A DNA stretch of 53,194 nt from Microthrixaceae bacterium (GCA_947449015.1 CANFQA010000016.1:1-53194), one strand, 5' to 3'; positions 39,751 to 48,682 are shown, numbered from the stretch's first letter. Notes: generated by a model from the letters alone, not told the origin. Numbers and translations are program-made.

Positions 39751-41499
39751 GTGGCAGTGATCCGACTGGGCCTCGCCCAGATCAATCCCATTGTGGGTGA
39801 CCTCGACGGCAACGTGGAGTTGATCCGCGCCGTCATCGCGGAGGCCGAGGCGGGCGGATGCGATCTGGTAGCGCTGCCCGAATTGGCGCTCACTGGGTAC
39901 CCGCCCGAGGACCTGTTGCTGCGGCCCAGCTTCATTACCGATACCCGGGCCGCACTTGATCGAGTTATCGCAGCTTCCAAACGAGCGGTCGTCATTGTCG
40001 GTTTCCCGGAGGCCAGCGGTGCTGGCGCACATGCGTCCACTCGTCATGGCGAGGCCGAGAGTGGAGACCCTCACAGTTCTATCCCCACGCTGCATAACAG
40101 CGCAGCGGTGTGTGTTGACGGTCGGCTCGTCGGCACCTATCGCAAACGCTCTCTGCCGAATTATTCAGTCTTCGATGAGCAGCGCTATTTCGTGGCCGGA
40201 GATGAACCGCTCAGGTTGTTCTCGATCGCGGGCATCGATGTTGGGGTGTCCATCTGTGAGGACGCCTGGTCGGCTGATGGCCCGATGGCTGCGCTTGGAC
40301 GCGGCGGCGCATCGCTCATTGTCAATATCAACGCCTCGCCGTATAACGCCGGCAAGGCGGTGGCCCGCGAGGTCGTGCTCGCTCATCGAGCTCTTGAGGC
40401 CGATGCATCGATCGCGTATGTCAATCAGGTTGGTGGCCAGGACGAACTCATTTTCGATGGAGATTCGATGGTCGTCGACTCCTCAGGCACGGTTGTGGCC
40501 CGGGCTCCCCAGTTCCTTTCCGGACTTCACATCGTTGATCTCACCATTGCCGAGGGCAGTCGACCAGTCTCCTTGCCGGTTCTCGCTTGCAGCTCGGCTG
40601 CCAGCCATGCCCGACCCGAAGTTCCTGCGATGAACATCGCACCCCGGCTCTCGCATGAGGCAGAGGTCTGGGAGGCGCTGGTGCTGGGCACCCGCGACTT
40701 CGTGCGCAAGAACGGCTTCACCGATGTCGTCATCGGATTGTCGGGCGGTATTGATTCAGCGCTCGTTGCCGCAGTGGCCGCCGAGGCACTCGGCGCCGAG
40801 CATGTCCATGGTGTGCTCATGCCATCGCGATACTCGAGCGACCATTCGATCTCTGATGCGGTGTCGCTTGCCGACAACCTGGGCATCGAGCATCGAAGCA
40901 TTGCGATTGAACCCGCGCATGTTGCGCTCATGGACATGCTGGAACCGTCCTATGCCGGGCATGACGTTGGTCTTGCTGAGGAGAATCTGCAGAGCCGCGT
41001 CAGAGCCGTCATCCTCATGGGTCTGTCGAATGCCTTTGGATGGATGCTTCTCAATACCGGCAATAAGAGCGAATCCTCGGTTGGGTACTCCACGCTCTAT
41101 GGGGATAGCGCAGGTGGTTATGCGGTCATCAAGGATGTCTCCAAGCTGCTCGTCTACCGCCTCTGTCGCTTTCGCAATGACATCGCCGGCCGAGAGATCA
41201 TCCCCGAGTCGGTACTTACCAAACCGCCATCGGCTGAACTTCGACCCGACCAACGCGACGATCAGAGTCTTCCTCCCTACGAGGAACTCGATCCGATCCT
41301 CGCGCTCTACGTCGAAGGCGATCTGTCAGCTGAGCAGATCATCGCTCAGGGACATGACGCGGAGGTCGTGCACCGCATCGTTCGACTCGTCGATCTCGCT
41401 GAGTACAAGCGTCGACAGTCGCCACCTGGACCCCGAGTCACATCGAAGGGTTTTGGCAAGGATCGACGTCTGCCGATCGTCAACCGCTCTCGCCGCTGA
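39751..41499 (+). CDS. nadE: Glutamine-dependent NAD+ synthetase
   Basis: 582 residues. An N-terminal nitrilase-type glutaminase domain (~1-270) has the triad Glu in ALPELALTGYP, Lys in YRKRSLPNY and Cys in GVSICEDAW. The C-terminal synthetase has the P-loop GLSGGIDSAL, followed by LMPSRYSSDHS, NTGNKSESSVGYSTLYGD and PPSAELRPDQRDDQSLP. The enzyme hydrolyses glutamine and uses the ammonia to convert nicotinate adenine dinucleotide to NAD. The glutaminase-linked form fits the nearby nitrogen genes only loosely. GTG start from the leaderless signal. Confidence 0.95.
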   Translation: MAVIRLGLAQINPIVGDLDGNVELIRAVIAEAEAGGCDLVALPELALTGYPPEDLLLRPSFITDTRAALDRVIAASKRAVVIVGFPEASGAGAHASTRHGEAESGDPHSSIPTLHNSAAVCVDGRLVGTYRKRSLPNYSVFDEQRYFVAGDEPLRLFSIAGIDVGVSICEDAWSADGPMAALGRGGASLIVNINASPYNAGKAVAREVVLAHRALEADASIAYVNQVGGQDELIFDGDSMVVDSSGTVVARAPQFLSGLHIVDLTIAEGSRPVSLPVLACSSAASHARPEVPAMNIAPRLSHEAEVWEALVLGTRDFVRKNGFTDVVIGLSGGIDSALVAAVAAEALGAEHVHGVLMPSRYSSDHSISDAVSLADNLGIEHRSIAIEPAHVALMDMLEPSYAGHDVGLAEENLQSRVRAVILMGLSNAFGWMLLNTGNKSESSVGYSTLYGDSAGGYAVIKDVSKLLVYRLCRFRNDIAGREIIPESVLTKPPSAELRPDQRDDQSLPPYEELDPILALYVEGDLSAEQIIAQGHDAEVVHRIVRLVDLAEYKRRQSPPGPRVTSKGFGKDRRLPIVNRSRR

Positions 41500-41529
41500 A
41501 ACGGACGCGATGAGCCAATCACCACGGCC

Positions 41530-41535
41530 TAGCCT
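41530..41535 (+). promoter_or_regulatory. -10 of helical protein gene (leaderless)
   Basis: TAGCCT, six bases before the ATG at 41542. Confidence 0.55.
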
Positions 41536-41541
41536 GCACTC

Positions 41542-42090
41542 ATGACCACGATGTTGTCCGCTCCGCAATCCGCGCAGGCGATCGGTCTGTGCTGCTGGTT
41601 CGAGCAGCAGGTGTTCGCGCTGCTCGGTTCTTGGATCACTGAAATCGGTGAGTCAGGTCCCAAGCTCGCAATGCTCGAACTCTCTGATCATGCGGCATGG
41701 AGGGCGCAGCGCTGGTACGAGCTGTTGCCGACCGCGCCGCCAGGAGCTGATGCGCATCTTGGCGGCACCGAGGCGCTTGAGGCGCTGGTTCTCAGCGCGC
41801 ACAGTGTCGACGGCGCCGCGAACACCATCGAGAAGTTCGTGGTGGCCGAAACCTTGCTTGGTCTGCTTGCCCAGTCGGTGGCCGAGCTTTCCGAACGCAC
41901 GACGGAGATCGCCGGGGCCGCTGTTCGCCGCATCGCAGGCATTGTCGCTACCGATCTCGACATCGATCTGGCCAGTTGCCGCTTGGTTCTGAGCGCTTCT
42001 GAGACAAGGCCCAACCCTGAACTCCTCGCCGGGTTCGACCAGCTTCGGGGCCCCTTCGAGGCCACTTCCACCTTGGAATTCCTTGACTGA
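41542..42090 (+). CDS. Helical protein of unknown function, ferritin-like fold possible
   Basis: 182 residues, almost entirely helical by composition, with no signal peptide. FEQQVFALLGSWI, LSDHAAWRAQRWYELLP and EKFVVAETLLGLLAQ look like the first helices of a ferritin-like bundle, where such Glu and His would be ligands. The complete Glu-x-x-His pattern of a di-iron site is not evident, so metal binding is uncertain. It lies between nadE and the sigma factor gene with its own leaderless promoter. The stop region carries a small tandem duplication. Confidence 0.6.
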   Translation: MTTMLSAPQSAQAIGLCCWFEQQVFALLGSWITEIGESGPKLAMLELSDHAAWRAQRWYELLPTAPPGADAHLGGTEALEALVLSAHSVDGAANTIEKFVVAETLLGLLAQSVAELSERTTEIAGAAVRRIAGIVATDLDIDLASCRLVLSASETRPNPELLAGFDQLRGPFEATSTLEFLD

Positions 42091-42104
42091 ACCTGACTGA
42101 ACCC
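42085..42104. repeat. 10-bp tandem duplication at a stop codon
   Basis: GACTGAACCT (42085-42094) followed by GACTGAACCC (42095-42104). The first copy contains the TGA stop of the upstream gene, and the second repeats the TGA. Confidence 0.75.
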
Positions 42105-42136
42105 CACAGATTCCGGCCCGCTGTGCATAACGGTCG

Positions 42137-42149
42137 TACCGGACCGGTA
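42137..42149. promoter_or_regulatory. Palindrome over a possible sigma-factor gene promoter
   Basis: TACCGG-A-CCGGTA, a perfect inverted repeat that overlaps TATCGT (42148-42153), a possible -10 about 110 bp before the sigma factor start. No good -35 was found. Confidence 0.4.
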
Positions 42150-42263
42150 TCGTGTCAGAACCCCGGTGACACTCGTGGCCGGGCAGTCAATTCGGTGCAC
42201 TCATTTTGGTGCAGTCGAATCTGGGCAGTGAATGCTGCGCAGTTGATCAGTTGAGGTGAAGTT

Positions 42264-43199
42264 GTGGCCAAGGAGCGCGTGGAACGGGACGAAGAGGATC
42301 TCGTCCGTCTATACCTCACCGACATCGGGCAGTACCCGTTGCTCACAAAGGACGACGAAGTTCGTCTTGCGCAGGCCATCGAGGGCGGTGTCGCCGCTCG
42401 TGCCGAGGTCGACGCTGGTGGAACCATCACCCCAGCGCGCAAGCGCGAACTGAAGCGAGCCATCAAGGTCGGCGATGATGCCGAGCGCACCTTCGTGCAG
42501 TCCAACCTGCGTCTTGTGGTCTCCATCGCCAAGAAGTACCAAGCCTCGGGTCTTCCCCTGCTTGATCTCATTCAAGAGGGAAACCTCGGCCTCATGCACG
42601 CCGTCGAGAAGTTCGACTGGCGCAAGGGCTTCAAGTTCTCCACATACGCCACCTGGTGGATTCGTCAGGCCATCACCCGCGGTATTGCAAACACCGGTCG
42701 CACCATTCGTCTTCCTGTCCACGCCGGCGACACACTCGCCCGTCTTCAGAAGGCCCGCGCCCGTCTTGAGCTCAAGTTCGGTCGTCCCGCCACGCTCGCG
42801 GAACTCTCGGCCGAGGTCGAGATGCCCGAGGACAAGGTCACCGAGGCGCTTCGCTTCGCTGCCGAGCCTCTTTCGCTCTCTGAGCCGCTTCGCGAGGACG
42901 GCGACGCCGAGCTTGGCGATGTCGTTGAGGATCGGTCGGCCGAGTCACCCTTCGAGGTTGCTGCAACTGCACTGCTTCCCGAGGAAATCATCCGATTGCT
43001 TTCCCCGCTTGACGAGCGTGAACGCGAGATCCTCAAGCTTCGTTTCGGTCTCGACCGCGGCGAGCCTCGCACGCTTGAAGAGGTCGGCGAGCATTTCAAC
43101 CTCACCCGCGAACGAATCCGTCAGATCGAAGCTCGGGCAATGTCGAAGTTGCGCCACCCGTCTTCGGACACCGGCGCCCGCGATCTTCTCGCGGTCTGA
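42264..43199 (+). CDS. RNA polymerase sigma factor, sigma-70 family (primary-like, group 1/2)
   Basis: 311 residues. Region 1.2 is LVRLYLTDIGQYPLLT, region 2 FVQSNLRLVVSIAKKY, LPLLDLIQEGNLGLMHAVEKFDW (core binding) and FSTYATWWIRQAITR (-10 recognition and melting). Region 3 is RPATLAELSAEV, and region 4.2 RTLEEVGEHFNLTRERIRQIE. Region 1.1 is absent, as in HrdA/SigB-type group 2 factors, although it could be the main sigma factor of this lineage. The GTG start has GAGGTGAA just upstream, unlike the many leaderless genes nearby. Confidence 0.92.
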   Translation: MAKERVERDEEDLVRLYLTDIGQYPLLTKDDEVRLAQAIEGGVAARAEVDAGGTITPARKRELKRAIKVGDDAERTFVQSNLRLVVSIAKKYQASGLPLLDLIQEGNLGLMHAVEKFDWRKGFKFSTYATWWIRQAITRGIANTGRTIRLPVHAGDTLARLQKARARLELKFGRPATLAELSAEVEMPEDKVTEALRFAAEPLSLSEPLREDGDAELGDVVEDRSAESPFEVAATALLPEEIIRLLSPLDEREREILKLRFGLDRGEPRTLEEVGEHFNLTRERIRQIEARAMSKLRHPSSDTGARDLLAV

Positions 43200-43229
43200 T
43201 CACTGCAGCGCCACGTCGGTTCGTCTCGT

Positions 43230-43748
43230 ATGACTGACGACAGCACTGCGCCGGGTACTTCACATCATCAACCTCGCCTGATCCCGCTGTGGGTCGCCGG
43301 TGTTGGCGTCTTTGTCGCGGTCATTGCGCTTCTGGTTGTGCTGGTGATTGCCAAGTCGGTGTTCAGTCAGAGTTCCACCTCGGCCCAGAAGGCTGAGAAA
43401 GAAGTGGTTGATCAGACAGGGATCGCCACCAGCACCGACAATGCTGATCATCCCCCGCAACGTGACATCCGTATTGGCACCTGTGAATCCGATGGACAGG
43501 CCGGGGTGCGAGCTGCGGGCACAATCACGAATTGGACCGACGCACCGAGTGATTACCGGGTGATCGTCTCGTTCCGCAACGACGCCGACGGTACCGAGTT
43601 CGCCGCGACATCGCTGACGCTCGATGATGTCACTGCACATCGGACCAGTAACTGGTCGACCTCGGTGCCATCACGACCCGATGTGGTGTTCACCTGCCGC
43701 ATTGTGAGCATCGATCGATGGGATGCCGGAACCCGGCCTTCGAACTGA
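43230..43748 (+). CDS. Membrane-anchored protein with extracytoplasmic beta domain, unknown function
   Basis: 172 residues: a polar N-terminus, one helix (~18-46, LWVAGVGVFVAVIALLVVLVI), a linker rich in Ser, Thr and Asp, then a beta-rich domain with IGTCESDGQ...RAAGTITNWTDAPSDY and FTCRIVSID. The pattern of two cysteines with a TITN-W turn resembles FxLYD or DUF4352 domains of actinobacterial surface proteins. It follows the sigma factor gene by 30 bp and may be co-transcribed. Function is unknown. Confidence 0.7.
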   Translation: MTDDSTAPGTSHHQPRLIPLWVAGVGVFVAVIALLVVLVIAKSVFSQSSTSAQKAEKEVVDQTGIATSTDNADHPPQRDIRIGTCESDGQAGVRAAGTITNWTDAPSDYRVIVSFRNDADGTEFAATSLTLDDVTAHRTSNWSTSVPSRPDVVFTCRIVSIDRWDAGTRPSN

Positions 43749-43820
43749 TCGGAGCGCTCAGGGCCTCCCACATGTGAGGTCTTGATTGACCCGGCAATGG
43801 AACCGGCCAATGAGCAGCCC

Positions 43821-43826
43821 TACACT
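43821..43826 (+). promoter_or_regulatory. -10 of small DLW-39-like gene (leaderless)
   Basis: TACACT, seven bases before the ATG at 43834. Confidence 0.55.
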
Positions 43827-43833
43827 CGCTGGC

Positions 43834-43908
43834 ATGAAGAAGATTCTTGTGCTTGTCGTTGTTGCCGCTCTCGCCGCCTTTGCGGTCAAGAAACTCCAGG
43901 ACGCCTGA
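43834..43908 (+). CDS. 24-residue membrane peptide, DLW-39-like
   Basis: Sequence begins MKKILVLVVVAALAAFAV and ends in KKLQDA: a short basic start, one hydrophobic helix, and a basic/polar end. This resembles the N-terminal half of the small actinobacterial DLW-39 proteins, which are ~39 residues and end with an acidic DLW motif that is absent here. A perfect leaderless start signal supports translation. The last 23 bases overlap the 3' end of the HAD gene on the other strand. It is too short for most gene finders. Confidence 0.6.
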   Translation: MKKILVLVVVAALAAFAVKKLQDA

Positions 43909-44713
43909 TCCTGCGGTGATCGCTCGTCCGTCGGTGGAGGAGCGATGCCAGGACTGCAACTGAACCGATGGCGAGAACGACGCCGATGGCGGACACGATG
44001 CGCGCGCCTTTCGTGGTCGGTAGAGCTACGCGCTCACGAAGCGGAACGCGATTCACGAACTCGACGATGGGCCAACCCTCGGCGTTGGCGACACGAGTGA
44101 GCTCGCGGTCGGGGTTCACGGCAATCGGATGACCGACGGCGCGCAGCATCGGGAGGTCGGTGGCTGAATCGGAGTAGGCGAAACTTTCGGCGAGATCTAT
44201 GTGTTCACGCTCGGAGAGTTCAGCGATTGCGTCCACTTTGTGTTCGCCGTAGCAGTAGAACGCAACGTCTCCGGTGTAGCGACCATTGGTGTCGAGGAGG
44301 GCTCGGCTGGCAATGATGCCGTCCAGACCGAGATGTTGGGCAAGCGGCGCCACGATCTCCTCAGGTGAGGCGGAGACGAGGTAGACGAGTCGCCCAGCGG
44401 CTCGGTGTGCTTCGATGAGGACGATGGCCTCGTCGTACACAATTGGATCGATGACATCAGTGAGGGTTCGCTGGACGATCGCGGTCACGGTGTTGTGATC
44501 CCACCCTCGGGTGATCTGCAGGGTGGACTCCCGGAATTTCCGCATTCGTTCTTCATCGGCACCGAATGTGCGGAACAGCAGTCCGTTCCAGAGCGTGCGG
44601 GCGAGCACCCGACGGTTGACCATGCCGGCTCGTCGGAAGGGTCCGCCGAACGCCACAAGCGCACCATGCGCGATCACGGTCTTGTCGAGGTCAAAGAAGG
44701 CGGCCGCCGTCAC
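43886..44713 (-). CDS. HAD-IB family hydrolase (SerB-like phosphatase)
   Basis: 275 residues. The HAD nucleophile motif is FFDLDKTV, motif II the SAS in YLVSASPEEI, and motif IV YSDSATDLPML. A C-terminal helix (IVSAIGVVLAIGSVAVLASLL) anchors it to the membrane, which is usual in this subfamily. The substrate may be phosphoserine or a lipid phosphate. I set the start at the GTG at 44713 because TATGCT lies seven bases upstream. In-frame starts at 44725 and 44758 have no such support. It is divergent from the Tad operon, the same arrangement as Rv3661 beside Rv3660c. Confidence 0.85.
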   Translation of the reverse strand: MTAAAFFDLDKTVIAHGALVAFGGPFRRAGMVNRRVLARTLWNGLLFRTFGADEERMRKFRESTLQITRGWDHNTVTAIVQRTLTDVIDPIVYDEAIVLIEAHRAAGRLVYLVSASPEEIVAPLAQHLGLDGIIASRALLDTNGRYTGDVAFYCYGEHKVDAIAELSEREHIDLAESFAYSDSATDLPMLRAVGHPIAVNPDRELTRVANAEGWPIVEFVNRVPLRERVALPTTKGARIVSAIGVVLAIGSVAVLASLLHRRTSDHRRIRRPGVS

Positions 44714-44720
44714 GTCTCCG

Positions 44721-44726
44721 AGCATA
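44721..44726 (-). promoter_or_regulatory. -10 of HAD hydrolase gene (leaderless)
   Basis: TATGCT on the minus strand, seven bases before the GTG at 44713. Confidence 0.5.
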
Positions 44727-44887
44727 CGAGTGTGGTGAGGATGGGCCACTGCACCCATTGCGGGTGATCGGGGTCGTCTCTATCGTGAACGAGCCTTCCC
44801 CAACTGATGAGTGCACGCTCCGAGATGCCTGTGGAGCGTGCCGAGCAGGGATGCCGCGTCCACGGCTCCCGAGCGGAGGAGTGCACT

Positions 44888-45559
44888 ATGACGACGGTTT
44901 CATGCTGGTCCGCAAAGGGCGGATCGGGAACCACGGTGGTTGCAGTCGCTATCGCCACACTGCGCGGACGTGAGTCCGAACATGGGGCGTTACTCGTTGA
45001 CTTGGCGGGCGATTGTCCGAGCGCCATGGGTCTTCCAGAACCCAATGGCCCTGGGATCTCGGAGTGGTTGGCCGCTGGCGACCAGGTGCCCGCCGATGCT
45101 TTAGGACGCATCGAGCAGCAGGTGTCCGAACAGGTGGCGCTGCTCACATCGGGTCGCGGTGCCATCGAAGGCATCGACCGCGCACGAGAGCTTCTGGATG
45201 CACTTGGGTCCGAACCTCGAGATGTCGTCATCGATCTCGGTCGTCTCGCAAGCGCCACCGGAGTGGTCTCCGAGGTGGCCGCAGTGCTTGCTGCGGGATG
45301 CGATCAGTCGCTGCTTGTCACCCGCCCTTGTTTCCTGTCATTACGACGGGCACTGGCATCGCCGGTGCGTCCAACTGGCATCGTGCTGGTCACCGAGGAG
45401 GGTCGAGCACTCGGCCGTCGGGAGGTCGAGGACATCGTCGGTGTCCCTGTGGTGGCTGAGGTACCCATCGATGCCTCGGTGGCGCGGGCAGTCGATGCCG
45501 GAACTCTCGCCATGCGGATGCCCCGAGGTTTCGAGCGCTGGTTGCGTCATGCGGCCTGA
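44888..45559 (+). CDS. TadZ/CpaE-like ATPase-fold protein (Ssd type)
   Basis: 223 residues with a MinD/ParA-like fold. The P-loop reads AKGGSGTTVVAV, where the usual Gly-Lys-Thr is Gly-Thr-Thr, so the Lys that contacts ATP phosphates is missing. DLAGDCPSAMGL and VVIDLGRLAS are the other nucleotide-fold strands. It is the first gene of the Tad operon and matches the position of mycobacterial Ssd (Rv3660c). TadZ proteins place the pilus machine at a cell pole. GGAGGAG six bases before the ATG fixes the start. Confidence 0.82.
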   Translation: MTTVSCWSAKGGSGTTVVAVAIATLRGRESEHGALLVDLAGDCPSAMGLPEPNGPGISEWLAAGDQVPADALGRIEQQVSEQVALLTSGRGAIEGIDRARELLDALGSEPRDVVIDLGRLASATGVVSEVAAVLAAGCDQSLLVTRPCFLSLRRALASPVRPTGIVLVTEEGRALGRREVEDIVGVPVVAEVPIDASVARAVDAGTLAMRMPRGFERWLRHAA

Positions 45560-46751
45560 GCCAATCGGTCGACGTGGGCAGGCCGACGCCCTTGTTGCCC
45601 GACTCCATCAGCAACTTGTGGCCGACACTTCGGAGACCGGGGACCCTGCCACCATCCATGAACTCACCCGAGCACTCGATCCGCTTCTGCCGGAGTCGAG
45701 CGTGGCTGAAGTCGTCGGTCAGGTCACTGCCCGCGTGAGTGGTCTGGGTGCGCTCGAGCCCTTCTTGGCCGAACCCGCTGTCAGCGAGGTCATGGTCAAC
45801 GGCAGTGGTGATGTCTGGATTGAACGCGATGGCCGTCTCGAACGCACCGATGTCGTCATTGATGAGCCAACCCTGCTGCTGATCATCGAACGCATCGTGG
45901 GCCCACTGGGCCTCTCGGTTGATCGGACGTCACCCATTGTCGATGCGCGCCTACCTGATGGCTCACGAGTCAACGCTGTGGTGCGACCATTGGCGGTGGA
46001 TGGTCCCTGTCTCACCATTCGACGTTTCGGTGCACGCCAGATCGATCTCGCCACCGTGTCGAGCCCCGGCACTGCGGCCATGCTGCGCTGGGCCGTGCGC
46101 AGCCGTCTCAATCTGATCGTGTGTGGTGGCGCAGGTGCGGGAAAGACCACATTGCTCAATGCGCTTGCTACTGAGATCGCTGCTGATGAGCGCGTCATCA
46201 CCGTGGAAGATGCTGCCGAGCTTCGCCTGCCGGGAAGGCACGTCGTCAGACTCGAAGCCCGTCCTGCGGGTAGTGAAGGGGTGGGAGCTCATCGTGTCCG
46301 CGACTTAGTTCGGAACGCGTTGCGTATGCGACCTGATCGCATTGTGGTGGGCGAGGTTCGTTCGGGCGAGGCCATTGACATGCTGCAGGCAATGAACACA
46401 GGGCATGAGGGTTCATTGTCCACATGTCATGCCAATGGTCCCGCTGATGCGATGCGTCGATTGGAGACCCTCGTGCTCATGGGCGACGTGGCTCTTCCAC
46501 TCCCAGCGATCCGCGAGCAACTGCGTTCGGCGATTGATCTCGTGGTGTGCATCGCCCGCCGCCCGGATGGCTCTCGCCGGGTCATGTCGGTCGGTGAGGT
46601 GTGCGAGACGCCGGGCACCGATGGGGAAGTTGGTGTCAGGGTGCTCACCGACGAAGCGGGATCGATGCGTTGGCTCCCTCGACGACGACCGCGTGCAGCC
46701 TTTGCTCCCGAGCCCTCATCGGCGTGGATTGAATCGGTGGAATCGCCATGA
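45549..46751 (+). CDS. TadA/CpaF secretion ATPase
   Basis: 400 residues. Walker A is GGAGAGKT (193-200), the Asp box [13 protein letters not shown], Walker [14 protein letters not shown], and the His box [14 protein letters not shown]. This is the hexameric type II/IV secretion ATPase that powers Flp pilus assembly. The N-terminal ~90 residues include the CpaF motif [17 protein letters not shown]. It overlaps the tadZ-like gene by 11 bases, and its last four bases (ATGA) start tadB. Confidence 0.93.
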   Translation: MRPEPIGRRGQADALVARLHQQLVADTSETGDPATIHELTRALDPLLPESSVAEVVGQVTARVSGLGALEPFLAEPAVSEVMVNGSGDVWIERDGRLERTDVVIDEPTLLLIIERIVGPLGLSVDRTSPIVDARLPDGSRVNAVVRPLAVDGPCLTIRRFGARQIDLATVSSPGTAAMLRWAVRSRLNLIVCGGAGAGKTTLLNALATEIAADERVITVEDAAELRLPGRHVVRLEARPAGSEGVGAHRVRDLVRNALRMRPDRIVVGEVRSGEAIDMLQAMNTGHEGSLSTCHANGPADAMRRLETLVLMGDVALPLPAIREQLRSAIDLVVCIARRPDGSRRVMSVGEVCETPGTDGEVGVRVLTDEAGSMRWLPRRRPRAAFAPEPSSAWIESVESP

Positions 46752-47491
46752 TCGCCATCGTGAGTGTCGGGCTTTGCGCCGCAGTAGCAGTGGGCTGTTC
46801 GGCCCATGCGCTCGTCCTTCTCGATCAGGCTCGTGCTGTTTCGAGCGCGAAGGATCGTCTGCAGTTCGAACGCCACAGCTCCTTGGTCACCTGGCTGCGA
46901 AACCGATTTGATCTGCTGCAGAACAGGTTCGGTTTATGTATCAGTCGGGTCACTGGTTCGGATCGTCGTCGGATTGATCGCCGCATGCTGGTACTGCTGG
47001 AATCAATCACCCGTCGTTTGCGCAGCGGTTCGTCGCTACGCACCGCAGTCATTGCTGCATCGGCTGATTCACCCGAGCCCGTCGATCACTTCTTTGCCGC
47101 GTCGCTCACCGACGGAACGCCATTTGCTGATGCGCTCGACACGTGGATGACCAACGCAGCGCCGTCACGGGTGCTGGCCGGGACAGCCCTACGGCTGGCT
47201 GCGGATGCTGGTGGCGCGGTGGCCACGGTTCTTGACGGCGTTGCCGAAAGTCTCCGCGATCGCGTGCATCTTGAACGGGAAGTCGCGGCGCTCGCCTCCC
47301 AAGCCAGAGCGTCGGCAATGGTGCTCCTTCTCGCTCCGATTGGCTTTGCCATGCTGATGGCCGGTGTCGATGCGCGTATTGCCCGGTTTCAGTTCGGTTT
47401 ACCCATCGGCTGGTTGTGCTGTGCCATTGGCATCACCCTCGATGGTCTCGGAGCTTTTTGGATGTCGCGCATGATCGGTCGGGTCCGATGA
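46748..47491 (+). CDS. TadB-like inner-membrane pilus assembly protein
   Basis: A 247-residue type II secretion F domain protein. An N-terminal helix is followed by a long polar segment, the F-domain core (ESITRRLRSGSSLRTAVIAA, then VLAGTALRLAADAGG) and two C-terminal helices. Forms the membrane platform of the Tad machine with TadC. Starts and ends by ATGA overlaps with its neighbours. Confidence 0.85.
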   Translation: MIAIVSVGLCAAVAVGCSAHALVLLDQARAVSSAKDRLQFERHSSLVTWLRNRFDLLQNRFGLCISRVTGSDRRRIDRRMLVLLESITRRLRSGSSLRTAVIAASADSPEPVDHFFAASLTDGTPFADALDTWMTNAAPSRVLAGTALRLAADAGGAVATVLDGVAESLRDRVHLEREVAALASQARASAMVLLLAPIGFAMLMAGVDARIARFQFGLPIGWLCCAIGITLDGLGAFWMSRMIGRVR

Positions 47492-48021
47492 CTGGTGTGG
47501 TCGTTGTACTCATCGCTGTTGTTGTCGTACGGGTGATGCGCTCCCGTCGGGCTCGAGTTCGTGCCCAACGCAACGCTGAGGCCATCGATCAGTGTCTGCC
47601 CGATGCCATTGATCTGTTGCGACTCGCTGCGCATGCCGGCATCTCGGTCCACCAGCTCATTCCCACGGTGCTGACGCGTTTTGCCGGGCCTATCCAGGCA
47701 GCGTTTGCCGAGGTGCAGCGCCGAGTCGAACGCGGTGTGCGTCTGGGCGAAGCCCTCGATGCACTCGAGACACTCGGGGAGAACGCGGAGGCTCTATGCG
47801 CCGTGCTGCGGTCGACGGCCTTTGATGGCACGTCGCTGGCTCCAGCGCTCGAACGAGTTGCCAATGACGCCCGATTGGCCCGCCGCCGACGCGCCGAACA
47901 GATGGCCCGACGACTGCCGGTGCAGCTGCTGTTCCCGCTCGTGTTCTGTGTGTTGCCGGCGTTTGCATTACTCGCAGTTGTGCCGCTTCTCGCTGGATCG
48001 CTCGGTGCATTGGCACTGTGA
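47488..48021 (+). CDS. TadC-like inner-membrane pilus assembly protein
   Basis: 177 residues. An N-terminal helix (TGVVVVLIAVVVVRVM) is followed by DAIDLLRLAAHAGISVHQL and VRLGEALDALETLGE, the F-domain helices, and a C-terminal pair ending in FPLVFCVLPAFALLAVVPLL. It is shorter than classical TadC but matches the small actinobacterial type. The ATG overlaps the tadB stop by four bases. Confidence 0.83.
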   Translation: MTGVVVVLIAVVVVRVMRSRRARVRAQRNAEAIDQCLPDAIDLLRLAAHAGISVHQLIPTVLTRFAGPIQAAFAEVQRRVERGVRLGEALDALETLGENAEALCAVLRSTAFDGTSLAPALERVANDARLARRRRAEQMARRLPVQLLFPLVFCVLPAFALLAVVPLLAGSLGALAL

Positions 48022-48074
48022 TCAACGGCGACAACGCGCCTTCCTCCTTCATTTCAATCACAACGGAGATGTGT

Positions 48075-48290
48075 ATGAACGACTTGATGATCCGGATGTT
48101 CCTCGCCGTACATGCCCGCACCGCCGCACTCAAGCGTGACGATCGGGGGCAGACCACTGCTGAATATGCCCTCGTGATGCTCGGTGCTGCGGGGGTTGCC
48201 ATGTTGCTTCTTGGTTGGGCAACGAAGTCGGGTGCCATCGGCAAACTGTTTGATGTTGTGCTGAACGGGATCGTCGGACACGTCAAGTGA
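48075..48290 (+). CDS. DUF4244/Flp-type pilin
   Basis: 71 residues, with GQTTAEYALVMLGAAGVAML as the prepilin-like junction (Glu five residues into the mature part) and hydrophobic core, then GWATKSGAIGKLFDVVLNGI. It is probably the structural subunit of the pilus built by the Tad genes. I chose the ATG at 48075 because CGGAG lies about eight bases upstream. An earlier GTG at 48018 is coupled to the tadC stop but adds an unlikely N-terminus. No prepilin peptidase gene lies in the window. Confidence 0.83.
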   Translation: MNDLMIRMFLAVHARTAALKRDDRGQTTAEYALVMLGAAGVAMLLLGWATKSGAIGKLFDVVLNGIVGHVK

Positions 48291-48682
48291 GACGGTCACG
48301 CGACCACGGGCAGTCCACGGTCGAGTTGGCCCTGGCACTTCCCGTGGTCGTGGTGTTGTTGCTGTTTGTGGTGCAGGTGGCTCTGGTGGTTCGTGATCAC
48401 GTGCTCGTGGTGCATGCGGCTCGCGAAGCGGTTCGGGCCGGGGTCGTCGCGTCATTATCCGCACGTGCTGAAGCCGAACAACGCGGTGCTGTCTCGGCTG
48501 GGCCGCTCGATCCGAAACGGGTTCGAGTCACTGACGAGGTGCTCGAAGGCGGCGACCGTCTGCGTGTGCGTCTCGACTACGTGAGCCGTACCGATCTGCC
48601 ACTCATCGGGGTCCTGATTCCTGACGTTGATCTCTCGGGAGATGCCACAATGCGGTTGGAAGCTACTCGAGAACTGCCCTGA
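48287..48682 (+). CDS. TadE-like minor pilin
   Basis: 131 residues. The N-terminus (GQSTVELALALPVVVVLLLF) is the TadE prepilin-type segment with its conserved Glu. It is followed by the TadE extension (QVALVVRDHVLVVHAAREAVRAG) and a beta-rich extracytoplasmic part. The GTG start overlaps the pilin stop by four bases (GTGA). It is the last gene of the Tad operon. The stop codon sits in a 12-bp triplication. Confidence 0.85.
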   Translation: MRRSRDHGQSTVELALALPVVVVLLLFVVQVALVVRDHVLVVHAAREAVRAGVVASLSARAEAEQRGAVSAGPLDPKRVRVTDEVLEGGDRLRVRLDYVSRTDLPLIGVLIPDVDLSGDATMRLEATRELP

